A DNA stretch of 64,000 nucleotides, from positions 62,001 to 126,000 of the forward strand of contig CAZABH010000002.1 in assembly GCA_964483585.1 (NCBI GenBank), in the 5' to 3' direction. This document shows, in pieces, positions 1-6,996 of the stretch. The notes beneath the pieces were generated by a model that saw only the letters and a list, made by a program, of their open reading frames with translations, did no database searches and was not told the DNA's origin. The stretch's first letter is position 1, and each line of letters opens with the position of its first letter. This DNA comes from SZUA-430 sp964483585. Lineage in GTDB: Bacteria > Pseudomonadota > Alphaproteobacteria > Micropepsales > Micropepsaceae. The translations under genes and the position numbers were made by a program.

Positions 1-60
1 ATGTGCTGTGGCGGTCTTGCGGTCTATATGTTCAGCCTGTGGGAGACCCGGGGACGCTAG
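1..60 (+). CDS. 3' end of an unidentified protein (partial)
   Basis: Frame 1 is open from the window edge to a TAG at 58-60. It encodes a short tail with a hydrophobic stretch followed by a polar, basic end (SLWETRGR). This could be the last transmembrane helix and cytoplasmic tail of a membrane protein. Its stop overlaps the motA stop on the other strand by two bases, which fits two convergent genes. Too little is present to name a family, and chance openness over 20 codons cannot be excluded. Confidence 0.35.
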   Translation: MCCGGLAVYMFSLWETRGR

Positions 61-923
61 ACCTTGGGTGCGGCGCTGAGGGCGGTCTCCAGTTCGGAGA
101 ATGATGGCTGGAAGTGGCTTGGAACGCTGCCTCGCCCGATTTCAACGGAGACTTGGGCAGCATTGCCATGGAGGTGAGCGACGAGAACGTCGCGGATCAC
201 ATGGTAGAAGAGCCCTTCCTCGTCCACTGCAGCCTTGATGCGCGTTGCCATCGGACCGACGAACCCGTAGGCGACGAAGACGCCAAGGAAGGTTCCCACC
301 AGAGCGCCACCGATCATGCCGCCCAGGACTTCTGGTGGCTCGGTGATCGAGCCCATCGTCTTGATCACGCCCAGAACGGCAGCAACGATGCCAAGTGCCG
401 GAAGTCCGTCGGCCATGTTCTGGAAGGCGTGGGCGCCGGTGAGGGCTTCGTGGTGATGCTTCTCCAACTGCTTTTCCATGGCCGTCTCGACCTGGTGTGG
501 GTCTTCGAGGCTCATGGTCATCATGCGGATCGTGTCGCAGATAAAGTCGAGTGCGAAGTGATCGTTCATGATCCGCGGATAGTTCTTGAAGATGGTGGAT
601 TCTTCCGGCTTGTCGATGTGCTGTTCGAGGGCAATCATACCCTTCGACTTCATCGTTTTCGTCAGCGTGAAGAGCAGGCAGAGCAGGTCTACATAATCCT
701 GCTGTTTCCACTTCGCCCCTGAAAAAATCTTGCCGGCCGAGCCCATGGTGGCCTTCAGGCCAACACCGGTCGAAGAGATCAGCAGAGCGCCGATGGCTGC
801 GCCCAGGATCATCGTTGCCTCGTAAGGGAGCGAGTGCAGGATCACGCCGAACTTGCCGCCAGCCCACATGTAACCGCCGAAAACGGTCACGAAGACGAAT
901 ATGATCCCGCCAATCTGGAACAT
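57..923 (-). CDS. motA: Flagellar motor stator protein MotA
   Basis: MotA is the inner-membrane ion-channel subunit of the flagellar stator and works with MotB to drive rotation. The product is about 288 residues, the usual MotA length. It has paired N-terminal helices (FQIGGIIFVFVTVFGGYMWAGG), a large cytoplasmic loop with the typical DPHQVE segment, and two C-terminal helices (GLPALGIVAAVLGVIKTMG and the GGALVGTFLGVFVAYGF region). The frame can be extended to a GTG at 950, but the ATG at 923 gives the family's usual MFQI-type start. No motB follows, because motA runs into a convergent gene, so its partner must be elsewhere. A TATAAT-like box lies about 105 bases upstream. Confidence 0.95.
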   Translation of the reverse strand: MFQIGGIIFVFVTVFGGYMWAGGKFGVILHSLPYEATMILGAAIGALLISSTGVGLKATMGSAGKIFSGAKWKQQDYVDLLCLLFTLTKTMKSKGMIALEQHIDKPEESTIFKNYPRIMNDHFALDFICDTIRMMTMSLEDPHQVETAMEKQLEKHHHEALTGAHAFQNMADGLPALGIVAAVLGVIKTMGSITEPPEVLGGMIGGALVGTFLGVFVAYGFVGPMATRIKAAVDEEGLFYHVIRDVLVAHLHGNAAQVSVEIGRGSVPSHFQPSFSELETALSAAPKV

Positions 924-1028
924 GAACAGCGCTGCCCAATGATTTCCCACGCGATCGAGCGCGCAGCAATTTCGAGGCAGCAGTATCGCCGAGGGCGCTT
1001 AAGGATCGTTGAAGCCCCGCGACACAAG

Positions 1029-1058
1029 ATTATAAGGCTCTATTAAGGATGGTGTCCC
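1029..1058 (-). promoter_or_regulatory. Possible promoter upstream of motA
   Basis: On the minus strand a TATAAT sits at 1034-1029, preceded by GGGACA at 1058-1053 with an 18-base spacer. The -10 box is perfect for a housekeeping promoter but the -35 is poor, and the element overlaps the 3' end of the NTF2-like gene. It would give motA its own transcript with a leader of about 100 bases. This is an inference from sequence only. Confidence 0.25.
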
Positions 1059-1540
1059 CGTTTACGATCCAGATAGGTTTTGACGACGTCACGTTGTTTC
1101 AGCCACGAGGCCCATTTCAGCAGAACGCGTTCGATGCGTGGCGCGCTTACGCCCAGCTGAACCATGGCCACGCCGCCGTTAACGCTTTCCCAGTATTCGG
1201 CGATCAGCCCGTCCCGCAGGCGGAAGCGGCTCATGCCGTCTATGACTATCTTGCGGCCCTGGAACTCCGGGATGGTCGACGTGAATCGCGAGAGTGACCA
1301 GGCATAGGCTGTCTGGCCGTCGCAGACAGGGTCGAACATCTGCCAGTCATAGTCGCTTGCGTCGCGATGGAACAGGTTCTCGAGCATGTCAGCAATCGCT
1401 GCCCTGCCTGCATGCGGGCCGTAGATGTAGTCGTTATAGACGGCATCCTCGGTGAAGCAGCTGGCAAAGGCAGTTCCGTCCCCGCTTGTGGCTGCTGTCG
1501 TGAAGTGTTGGAGGAGTGTCTTGAATTCGTCGTTTGTCAT
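1043..1540 (-). CDS. SnoaL/NTF2-like family protein
   Basis: A 165-residue protein with the layout of the NTF2/SnoaL fold: an N-terminal helical pair, the FTEDAVYNDYIYGPHAGRAA segment typical of small polyketide-cyclase-like proteins, then strands ending in a DGLIAEYWESVNGG motif. Such proteins bind small hydrophobic ligands and act as isomerases, cyclases or non-catalytic domains, so the substrate cannot be named. The frame runs up to 1579, but the ATG at 1540 avoids overlap with the upstream methyltransferase, whose stop lies four bases away. The two genes are probably one transcript. Confidence 0.8.
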   Translation of the reverse strand: MTNDEFKTLLQHFTTAATSGDGTAFASCFTEDAVYNDYIYGPHAGRAAIADMLENLFHRDASDYDWQMFDPVCDGQTAYAWSLSRFTSTIPEFQGRKIVIDGMSRFRLRDGLIAEYWESVNGGVAMVQLGVSAPRIERVLLKWASWLKQRDVVKTYLDRKRGHHP

Positions 1541-1544
1541 CTTT

Positions 1545-2366
1545 TTATGCCCTGGCCGTGATGATCCAGATTGCGCCACCCATTGTCACAGGTGTGGTGC
1601 TGGAGAATGGTGCGAGCCTTGCGCGGAGTGCAGCCATCGCCTCGGAACGCTGTTCTGGTGTTGCGTCGGACAGCATTCGCGAGACGGGGCCGATTTCGGA
1701 CAGATGCGCTGTCGCGTCGTCAAGGCTTGAGCCCATTGCCAGCCCCGTGTCGAAGGGTTCTGCGGTCATGCGATCGAAGCCCGCCCCGGTCAGGATGCGC
1801 CGGACACGTGACAGATCGGCAAAGGAGAAAGGACCGGGGTCTTCCGGACCGTTCTGGGGTTGAGGCGGCAGGAGTGTGCGCACGGCGGAAACCGGGACGC
1901 TGACCCATTCGTTTTCGCGCCAGTCGCGCCAGCAGGCGAAGACCAGTCGCCCGCCCGGCTTCAGGGTCTTGCGCAAATTGATGAAGGCGGTGTCGGGGTC
2001 GTCGAAGAACATGACGCCGAACCTCGAGAACAGAGCGTCGAAGAGGTCCGGAAAGACATGCGTGGCGGCGTCGGCAAGAACGAAAGCCATTTGGGGTGCA
2101 CGTTGGCGTGCGCGATCCAGCATCGGGCGTGAGACATCTATGCCGGTGGTCGCGGCGCCGCTGTCGTTGATTGCAATGGTGGTCTGGCCGCAGCCGCATC
2201 CAATGTCGAGTATACGTTCGTCCGGCGATGGGCGCAGGGTCTCAAGCAGGCGCTGCGAGACGGGGGACAGCATCATGTCCAACCTCTCCTGGGCCTTGAC
2301 CCATTTCTCGCCCGCTAGTCCGTTCCAATAGGCAATCTGGTCGGCGTTGGTTGGCGCTGTCGTCAT
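1545..2366 (-). CDS. Class I SAM-dependent methyltransferase
   Basis: A 273-residue Rossmann-fold methyltransferase. Motif I (ILDIGCGCG) is at residues 52-60, the acidic motif II aspartate is in GIDVSRPML near residue 77, the LADA post-motif is at 97-100, and LKPGGRLVFACW follows near 135-146. This arrangement is the Methyltransf_11/25 type that acts on small molecules or lipids. The start has a GGAG eight bases upstream. It lies four bases ahead of the NTF2-like gene, so the pair may act on one substrate, but nothing shows which. Confidence 0.9.
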   Translation of the reverse strand: MTTAPTNADQIAYWNGLAGEKWVKAQERLDMMLSPVSQRLLETLRPSPDERILDIGCGCGQTTIAINDSGAATTGIDVSRPMLDRARQRAPQMAFVLADAATHVFPDLFDALFSRFGVMFFDDPDTAFINLRKTLKPGGRLVFACWRDWRENEWVSVPVSAVRTLLPPQPQNGPEDPGPFSFADLSRVRRILTGAGFDRMTAEPFDTGLAMGSSLDDATAHLSEIGPVSRMLSDATPEQRSEAMAALRARLAPFSSTTPVTMGGAIWIITARA

Positions 2367-2433
2367 CCGGAGGTCTCCATTATGCCCGCCGGGTCAGGTT
2401 AGGCAAATCCAGCGACAAAGAGAAGAGATCCGC

Positions 2434-3087
2434 TTAGTCCGGGTCGGACTTGCCAAGGTGCGGAGCAAGCATGCTTGCCTGGTTCAGGAACGTCTCGATG
2501 GCCCGATCAAGTCTCTGTCGCGCTGACATAAGGCCTTGAAGTGTGGTGTCGACTTCGCTGTTCGAAACAAAGTGTTCGGATGGTGTCGTCAGGGCTAGGC
2601 CACGCTCACCTGCCACAAGTGCGATATGGTTGATGGAGTGGCGTTGGTTGCCCGGGGGAACCAGTCTGATCTCGATCGCGTCCTGGCCTGCGTCGATGAG
2701 GTTCACGCCCTCGAAGCTTGCGCCCTTTGCGACCGTGTCGATTTGTATTCGCAACTTCTCGTACCTGTCGGCAAACAATGCGCGCGCGGAGGGGTCATCG
2801 GTCTGCAATGCCTGTGTTGTAAGCTCGAGCGCCTCGACCAGGTACTCATGCATCGTATCGATGGCGACCAATGTGCCTTCGACTGTTGATACAGCGCGTG
2901 CTGCAGCAATTTCCAAACTGGACGGAGTGGCCGGGCGCTTCGTTGCCGGGCACAGCGCGCGGTCGATGGCCAGGCGCATGTCGAGAGGTTCTAATGTCGG
3001 GGTGGGCGGGTCTTGGTTGCCGGCGAGGATTTGCCTTGCGCGTGCGAAGAGGGTGCGAACGTCGGCATTGCTTTTTGTTGCGGGCAT
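2434..3087 (-). CDS. Short flagellin-related protein
   Basis: A 217-residue protein I recognise only by part of its sequence. Residues 66-133 read like the conserved D1 region of flagellin: a helix with VEGTLVAIDTMHEYLVEALE, a D-rich turn, then ADRYEKLRIQIDTVAKGASF followed by EGVNLID. In flagellins this stretch is REQYNxLRxQIDxLAxDASYNGxNLL. Residues 177-209 (SEVDTTLQGLMSARQRLDRAI onward) resemble the C-terminal flagellin helix. The usual first 40 residues (MAxxINTNxxALxAQ) are missing, and the N-terminus is proline-rich. It is near motA. It may be a degenerate flagellin, a hook-filament junction relative or a flagellin regulator. Its function is unknown. Confidence 0.6.
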   Translation of the reverse strand: MPATKSNADVRTLFARARQILAGNQDPPTPTLEPLDMRLAIDRALCPATKRPATPSSLEIAAARAVSTVEGTLVAIDTMHEYLVEALELTTQALQTDDPSARALFADRYEKLRIQIDTVAKGASFEGVNLIDAGQDAIEIRLVPPGNQRHSINHIALVAGERGLALTTPSEHFVSNSEVDTTLQGLMSARQRLDRAIETFLNQASMLAPHLGKSDPD

Positions 3088-3193
3088 TTGAGGGTCCGTT
3101 GCAGTAACAGTTGTCGAGGCTAGGGGCCCTGGGTTAGGGACCCTTTAGCGAACAACGTTTATCCAGCGTGAAGAAATTCATTCAGAGGCTGTC

Positions 3194-3682
3194 ATGTCCC
3201 GCTTGATCAGCCGCACGGTCGGTGCGGCCACACGCGTCGTGAACAGGGTTCGCCGGTTTGGACGGATCGGGCGCTGGCCATTGACCCTGGGTGTGCGCAC
3301 TGCGGTGTTCGATGGCGGCGGGCAGGTGCTGCTGGTCCGGCATACCTACGCGCCTGGATGGCATTTTCCCGGAGGTGGCGTCGATCCGCGCGAAACGCTT
3401 GCAGATGCTGCCCTGCGCGAATTGCGGGAAGAGGCTCTGCTGGCTGCGCGTACAGCGCCCGAGTTCTTCGGCATGTATCTCAGCCTGGTCGACAATAAGT
3501 CCGATCATATCGGGTTGTTTCTCGTGCGGGACTTCGAGCCTGTTGCTGGCCGCTTACGTGCTCTGGAGATTGCCGAGGCGCGGTTCTTTTCCGTCAATGA
3601 CCTGCCCAAGGGAACGACGGGTGGCACACGCCGTCGGCTGGGTGAGATCCTGCAGGGGGCGCCGCGCTCGGCCGCTTGGTGA
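3194..3682 (+). CDS. NUDIX hydrolase
   Basis: A 162-residue NUDIX protein that would hydrolyse a nucleoside diphosphate linked to another group. The Nudix box runs from about residue 61 to 83, with glycine, glutamate and the RELREE metal-binding core all intact (GVDPRET..., then AALRELREEA). It begins with a basic, non-signal N-terminus. The RBS AGAGG is six bases upstream of the ATG. Its neighbours (a flagellin-like gene and a dehydrogenase, both on the other strand) give no hint of substrate. Confidence 0.9.
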   Translation: MSRLISRTVGAATRVVNRVRRFGRIGRWPLTLGVRTAVFDGGGQVLLVRHTYAPGWHFPGGGVDPRETLADAALRELREEALLAARTAPEFFGMYLSLVDNKSDHIGLFLVRDFEPVAGRLRALEIAEARFFSVNDLPKGTTGGTRRRLGEILQGAPRSAAW

Positions 3683-3685
3683 TGC

Positions 3686-4843
3686 CTACCAGGCCTGCTC
3701 CAGGATCTGCCCGACGTCATCCGTCGACGTAATGGACCTGGGGTTGCTCAGCACGACAGGGTGCTTCGCGCATTCGTCGGCAATGCCGGGCAAATCTTCT
3801 TGCCTGATCCCGATATCACGCAGACGGCTGGGAAGCCCCAGGTCGGCAATCAGTTGCGAGACGGCGTCACCTGCCGGCATGTCTGGCCGACCAAGTGCCT
3901 GACTGATGAGAGCCTGACGGTCAGCGGTTACGGGTGCGTTCCAGCGCAGGACGTGCGGGAGGATCGTGCAGCTTGCGTATCCGTGGTGGACGCCGAAGCG
4001 GCCTCCCAGGACGTAACCTATGCCGTGGCTTGCGCCTGATCCCGTCCTGTAACCTGCTGCGCAGGCAAGATGGGCCGCGATCTGGCTCTGGGTGCGGGCA
4101 TCAGGGTCGCCCGGTACCAAGCGCGTGCGACGTAGTGTGTGCGAGAATATCCTGAGCGCCTGCAGGAAGCTTGCGTCGGCGTGCAGATTTCCCCGGCGGG
4201 ACAGAACGCCCTCGCAGCAATGATCGATGCTTCGGATTGCGCTTGAGAGCCAAAGCCACTCAGGTGTCAGTGCTCCGAGGGCTGGGTCGTATATGACGCT
4301 AATGGGGACAAGGGCTGGCGCATGGAACCCAAGTTTGACGCCATGTGTTTTGTCGGTGCCGCCGCCGGCTGGCGTCGTCTCCGCGCCGGAGAGGGTGGTC
4401 GGGATCGCAATCTGTCTGATCCAGCGATTGGGGGGCGTGTCAGCCGAGGCTGCCCGTGCACGGAGCTGGTCGATCGACGTTACATCCCATGCCAGTCCGA
4501 GCTGGACGAGTTTCAAGCCATCGATGACCGATCCGCCGCCGCAGCCGACGAGGAGATCTGCGCGCATGCGCTTGGCCTCTTCGATGGCAGCCAGCACGCC
4601 TGTCAGGCTGGTATGTTCGCTGATGCCGTCAAAGATGGCGATGCAGCGCTTTCCCAACGCGCCTGCGAGCAGGGATACCGCGCCTGTTTGACGGTGCAGC
4701 GTGCGAGATGTTGCCACGAAGATCCGCTGCGCGCCGAGGCGCTCGACCTCGGATCCCAAGGATGCACGAACGGATGCACCGAAGTGGACCCGTTCCTGCA
4801 GAAGGGCCTGCCATGTGAATGGCCTGGTCAAACCGGATCCCAT
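3686..4843 (-). CDS. Iron-containing alcohol dehydrogenase / maleylacetate reductase-like
   Basis: A roughly 385-residue NAD(P)-dependent dehydrogenase of the group III (iron-type) family. The nucleotide-binding loop GCGGGSVIDGLK, the IPTTLSGAE segment, the metal-ligand region IRSIDHCCEG and a second ligand segment SGASHGIGYVLGGRFGVHHGY are present. The opening RVHFGA and the overall layout resemble maleylacetate reductases as much as alcohol dehydrogenases. The frame continues to a TTG at 4930, but the ATG at 4843 gives a normal N-terminus and only a 16-base overlap with the upstream SDR stop. Translation is probably coupled to the SDR gene, and the two may act in one catabolic route. Confidence 0.85.
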   Translation of the reverse strand: MGSGLTRPFTWQALLQERVHFGASVRASLGSEVERLGAQRIFVATSRTLHRQTGAVSLLAGALGKRCIAIFDGISEHTSLTGVLAAIEEAKRMRADLLVGCGGGSVIDGLKLVQLGLAWDVTSIDQLRARAASADTPPNRWIRQIAIPTTLSGAETTPAGGGTDKTHGVKLGFHAPALVPISVIYDPALGALTPEWLWLSSAIRSIDHCCEGVLSRRGNLHADASFLQALRIFSHTLRRTRLVPGDPDARTQSQIAAHLACAAGYRTGSGASHGIGYVLGGRFGVHHGYASCTILPHVLRWNAPVTADRQALISQALGRPDMPAGDAVSQLIADLGLPSRLRDIGIRQEDLPGIADECAKHPVVLSNPRSITSTDDVGQILEQAW

Positions 4844-5745
4844 CCAAACACAGAGGTCGTCGCGCCCGTATCGTACATCATCGGCTTCATGGCGGGGAAA
4901 GCGTGATTGCAGATAGCTTCGGGTGTCCAACCTTCCATGCGCGTCATGCCGCGGACGGGGCGCGACTGGGACATGAGGAAGATCTCATTGCCTCGGGCGA
5001 CGAACACCTGACCTGTGACGTCCTTTGCCGGTGGCGCAATGAGGGCGATGGCCAGCTTGGCGACCTGGTCTGCCCTCATGTGGTTGCGCATGCGTTCCAC
5101 GCGCTTTGCGGAGGCTTCGTCCTTGACCGGGATCGTTGCGATCATGCGCGACCAGGCAAAGGGGGCGATGATGTTCGAACGTACGTTCTTCTGTGCGCCT
5201 TCCATCGCGATGATGCGGGACAGGCCGGCCACGCCCATCTTGGCGGCAGCGTAGTTAGCCTGACCAATGTTTCCGATGATCCCGCTGGTTGATGTGAACA
5301 GGACATAGGCTCCGTCCTGCTGCTCGCGGAAATGCTCTATCGATGCGCGGCAGACATTGTAAGCGCCGTTCAGGTGGACGTCGATCACCATGTCCCAATC
5401 GGCATCGGACATTTTGTGAAACATGGTGTCCCTCAGAATTCCTGCAGGGTTGATGACGGCGTGCAGGCCGCCGAACGTGTCGCGTGCCTGTTCGATCATC
5501 CGCTTGACGCCCGGGCGGCTGGTGATGGAGTCGGAGTTGGAGGCAGCCTTGCCGCCAGCGGCAACGATCTCGCGCGCCACGGTCTCTGCCGGGCCTGCCG
5601 AACCTTCATCCCCGCCTGCCACGCTTCCGCCCAGGTCGTTGACCAGGACGCTTGCGCCCTCGCGCGCTGCCAGCAGCGCGCATTCCTTGCCGATTCCGTT
5701 GGCGCCGCCTGTGACCAGGACGACCTTCCCGTCAAGCATACCCAT
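4828..5745 (-). CDS. SDR oxidoreductase of the MFE-2 (3-hydroxyacyl-CoA dehydrogenase) type
   Basis: A 305-residue short-chain dehydrogenase. The cofactor motif is TGGANGIGKE, and the catalytic serine, tyrosine and lysine lie in TSTSGIIGNIGQANYAAAKMG. The VNDLGGS segment with an acidic-glycine insert and the long C-terminal extension are hallmarks of the 3-hydroxyacyl-CoA dehydrogenase domain of multifunctional enzyme 2. A role in acyl-CoA or steroid-like side-chain oxidation is therefore plausible. The start has GGGAG upstream. It overlaps the downstream iron-type dehydrogenase, with which it is probably cotranscribed. Confidence 0.88.
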   Translation of the reverse strand: MGMLDGKVVLVTGGANGIGKECALLAAREGASVLVNDLGGSVAGGDEGSAGPAETVAREIVAAGGKAASNSDSITSRPGVKRMIEQARDTFGGLHAVINPAGILRDTMFHKMSDADWDMVIDVHLNGAYNVCRASIEHFREQQDGAYVLFTSTSGIIGNIGQANYAAAKMGVAGLSRIIAMEGAQKNVRSNIIAPFAWSRMIATIPVKDEASAKRVERMRNHMRADQVAKLAIALIAPPAKDVTGQVFVARGNEIFLMSQSRPVRGMTRMEGWTPEAICNHAFPAMKPMMYDTGATTSVFGWDPV

Positions 5746-5887
5746 TGCCGTTCTCTCCCGTTTTCGATGGTGATGCTGCGCACGTTAGCGAGCGCCAAAC
5801 ATTGATTCCAGCCCCCAAAAGCGGGTTTGTCTTTTCCCGGGTGCGGCGCTATTGCCTTGGCCGATTTTCATCGCGGGAGCTGGTTAC

Positions 5888-6439
5888 ATGAAGATCCATG
5901 GCTGGATGGAGCGGGTCGAGACAATGCTGGGCCTTGGCGGAGACCATGCGTCGGAGCGCAAGCGGCGTGTTCTGAAGCATGTGTCGGACCGAACGATCAT
6001 CGCGCGTGACCTGACCCACGAGCGGGCGGGCATGGAAAGCTTTGGTCAGCGGCTTGCTGATCGTGTGGCCGAGTTCGGCGGATCGTGGACCTTCATTTCC
6101 TTGTTCGTGCTGATCCTGATCGCGTGGACCCTGACTAATACCTATGTGCTGGTGACCGGAGCTTTCGATCCGTATCCATTCATTTTCTTGAATCTGCTGT
6201 TGTCGATGATGGCTGCGTTGCAAGCTCCCATCATCATGATGGCCCAGAACCGGCAATCTGCGAAGGACAGGGCTGCCGCGCAGCATGACTACGAGGTGAA
6301 CCTGAAGGCCGAGCTGGAAATCATGGCGCTCCACGAGAAAGTCGATCACCTGCAATCACAATTGTTGCTGCGTCTTCTGGAGAGGCAGGAGGAACTTCAG
6401 CGGATGATCATCGACATCAAGAGCGGGATTGGAAAATGA
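5888..6439 (+). CDS. DUF1003 membrane protein
   Basis: A 183-residue DUF1003 protein. A soluble N-terminal part with HVSDRTIIARDL is followed by two transmembrane helices (SWTFISLFVLILIAWTL and the FIFLNLLLSMMAALQAPIIM region), the family signature around MMAQNRQ, and a long amphipathic C-terminal helix. The function of the family is not settled. The ATG at 5888 has a GGGAG eight bases upstream and is preferred to the longer reading from 5852. The stop overlaps the following acetyltransferase start by four bases. Confidence 0.92.
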   Translation: MKIHGWMERVETMLGLGGDHASERKRRVLKHVSDRTIIARDLTHERAGMESFGQRLADRVAEFGGSWTFISLFVLILIAWTLTNTYVLVTGAFDPYPFIFLNLLLSMMAALQAPIIMMAQNRQSAKDRAAAQHDYEVNLKAELEIMALHEKVDHLQSQLLLRLLERQEELQRMIIDIKSGIGK

Positions 6440-6996
6440 GCAGCGTATTTTTCCGGCCCGAGGAGGCACGGGATGCGGCAGCAGTGGATGCGCTTGTTGC
6501 GCAGGCCTTCGGTCCCGGTCGCCATGCCAAAAGCGCCTATCGCCTGAGAGAGGGTGTGGCTGCGCTCGCGGACCTTGGTCACGTGCTTGAGATCGATGGT
6601 GTCGTGGCAGGAACTGTGCGGTACTGGCCCGTGGCGATTGGGGATGTTCCAGCGATCATGCTTGGGCCGATCGCTGTGCGCGCTGACTTGCAAGGGAAGG
6701 GGTATGCCCTGAAGCTCATGCAGAACAGCCTGGACCGCGCGAGGGCCCTCGGCCACCGGATCGTCGTACTGGTCGGAGACGAGACTTATTATGCCCGTGC
6801 TGGTTTTGCGCGGATCCAGCCCATGGGACGTATCACGCTTCCTGGACCTGTCGATCTGTCACGTGTGCTGGGGCTTGAACTTGAACCTGGTGCGCTGGAT
6901 GGGGTTGCGGGTGAGCTGTGCAAGCGTGGCGTGGCAGAAGAGATTTATGCGGCCGGCGCCCGGCTATCTACCTTCGCGGCGCCAGCCAGCCAGTAG
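6436..6996 (+). CDS. GNAT family N-acetyltransferase (YhbS-like)
   Basis: A 186-residue GNAT enzyme that would transfer an acetyl group from acetyl-CoA to an unknown amine. The acetyl-CoA binding loop appears as LGPIAVRADLQGKGYALKLM, followed by VLVGDETYYARAGF, as in the YhbS subgroup. It starts with an ATGA overlap on the DUF1003 gene, so the two are translationally coupled. Its last 33 bases overlap the 3' end of a convergent gene on the minus strand. Confidence 0.9.
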   Translation: MSSVFFRPEEARDAAAVDALVAQAFGPGRHAKSAYRLREGVAALADLGHVLEIDGVVAGTVRYWPVAIGDVPAIMLGPIAVRADLQGKGYALKLMQNSLDRARALGHRIVVLVGDETYYARAGFARIQPMGRITLPGPVDLSRVLGLELEPGALDGVAGELCKRGVAEEIYAAGARLSTFAAPASQ

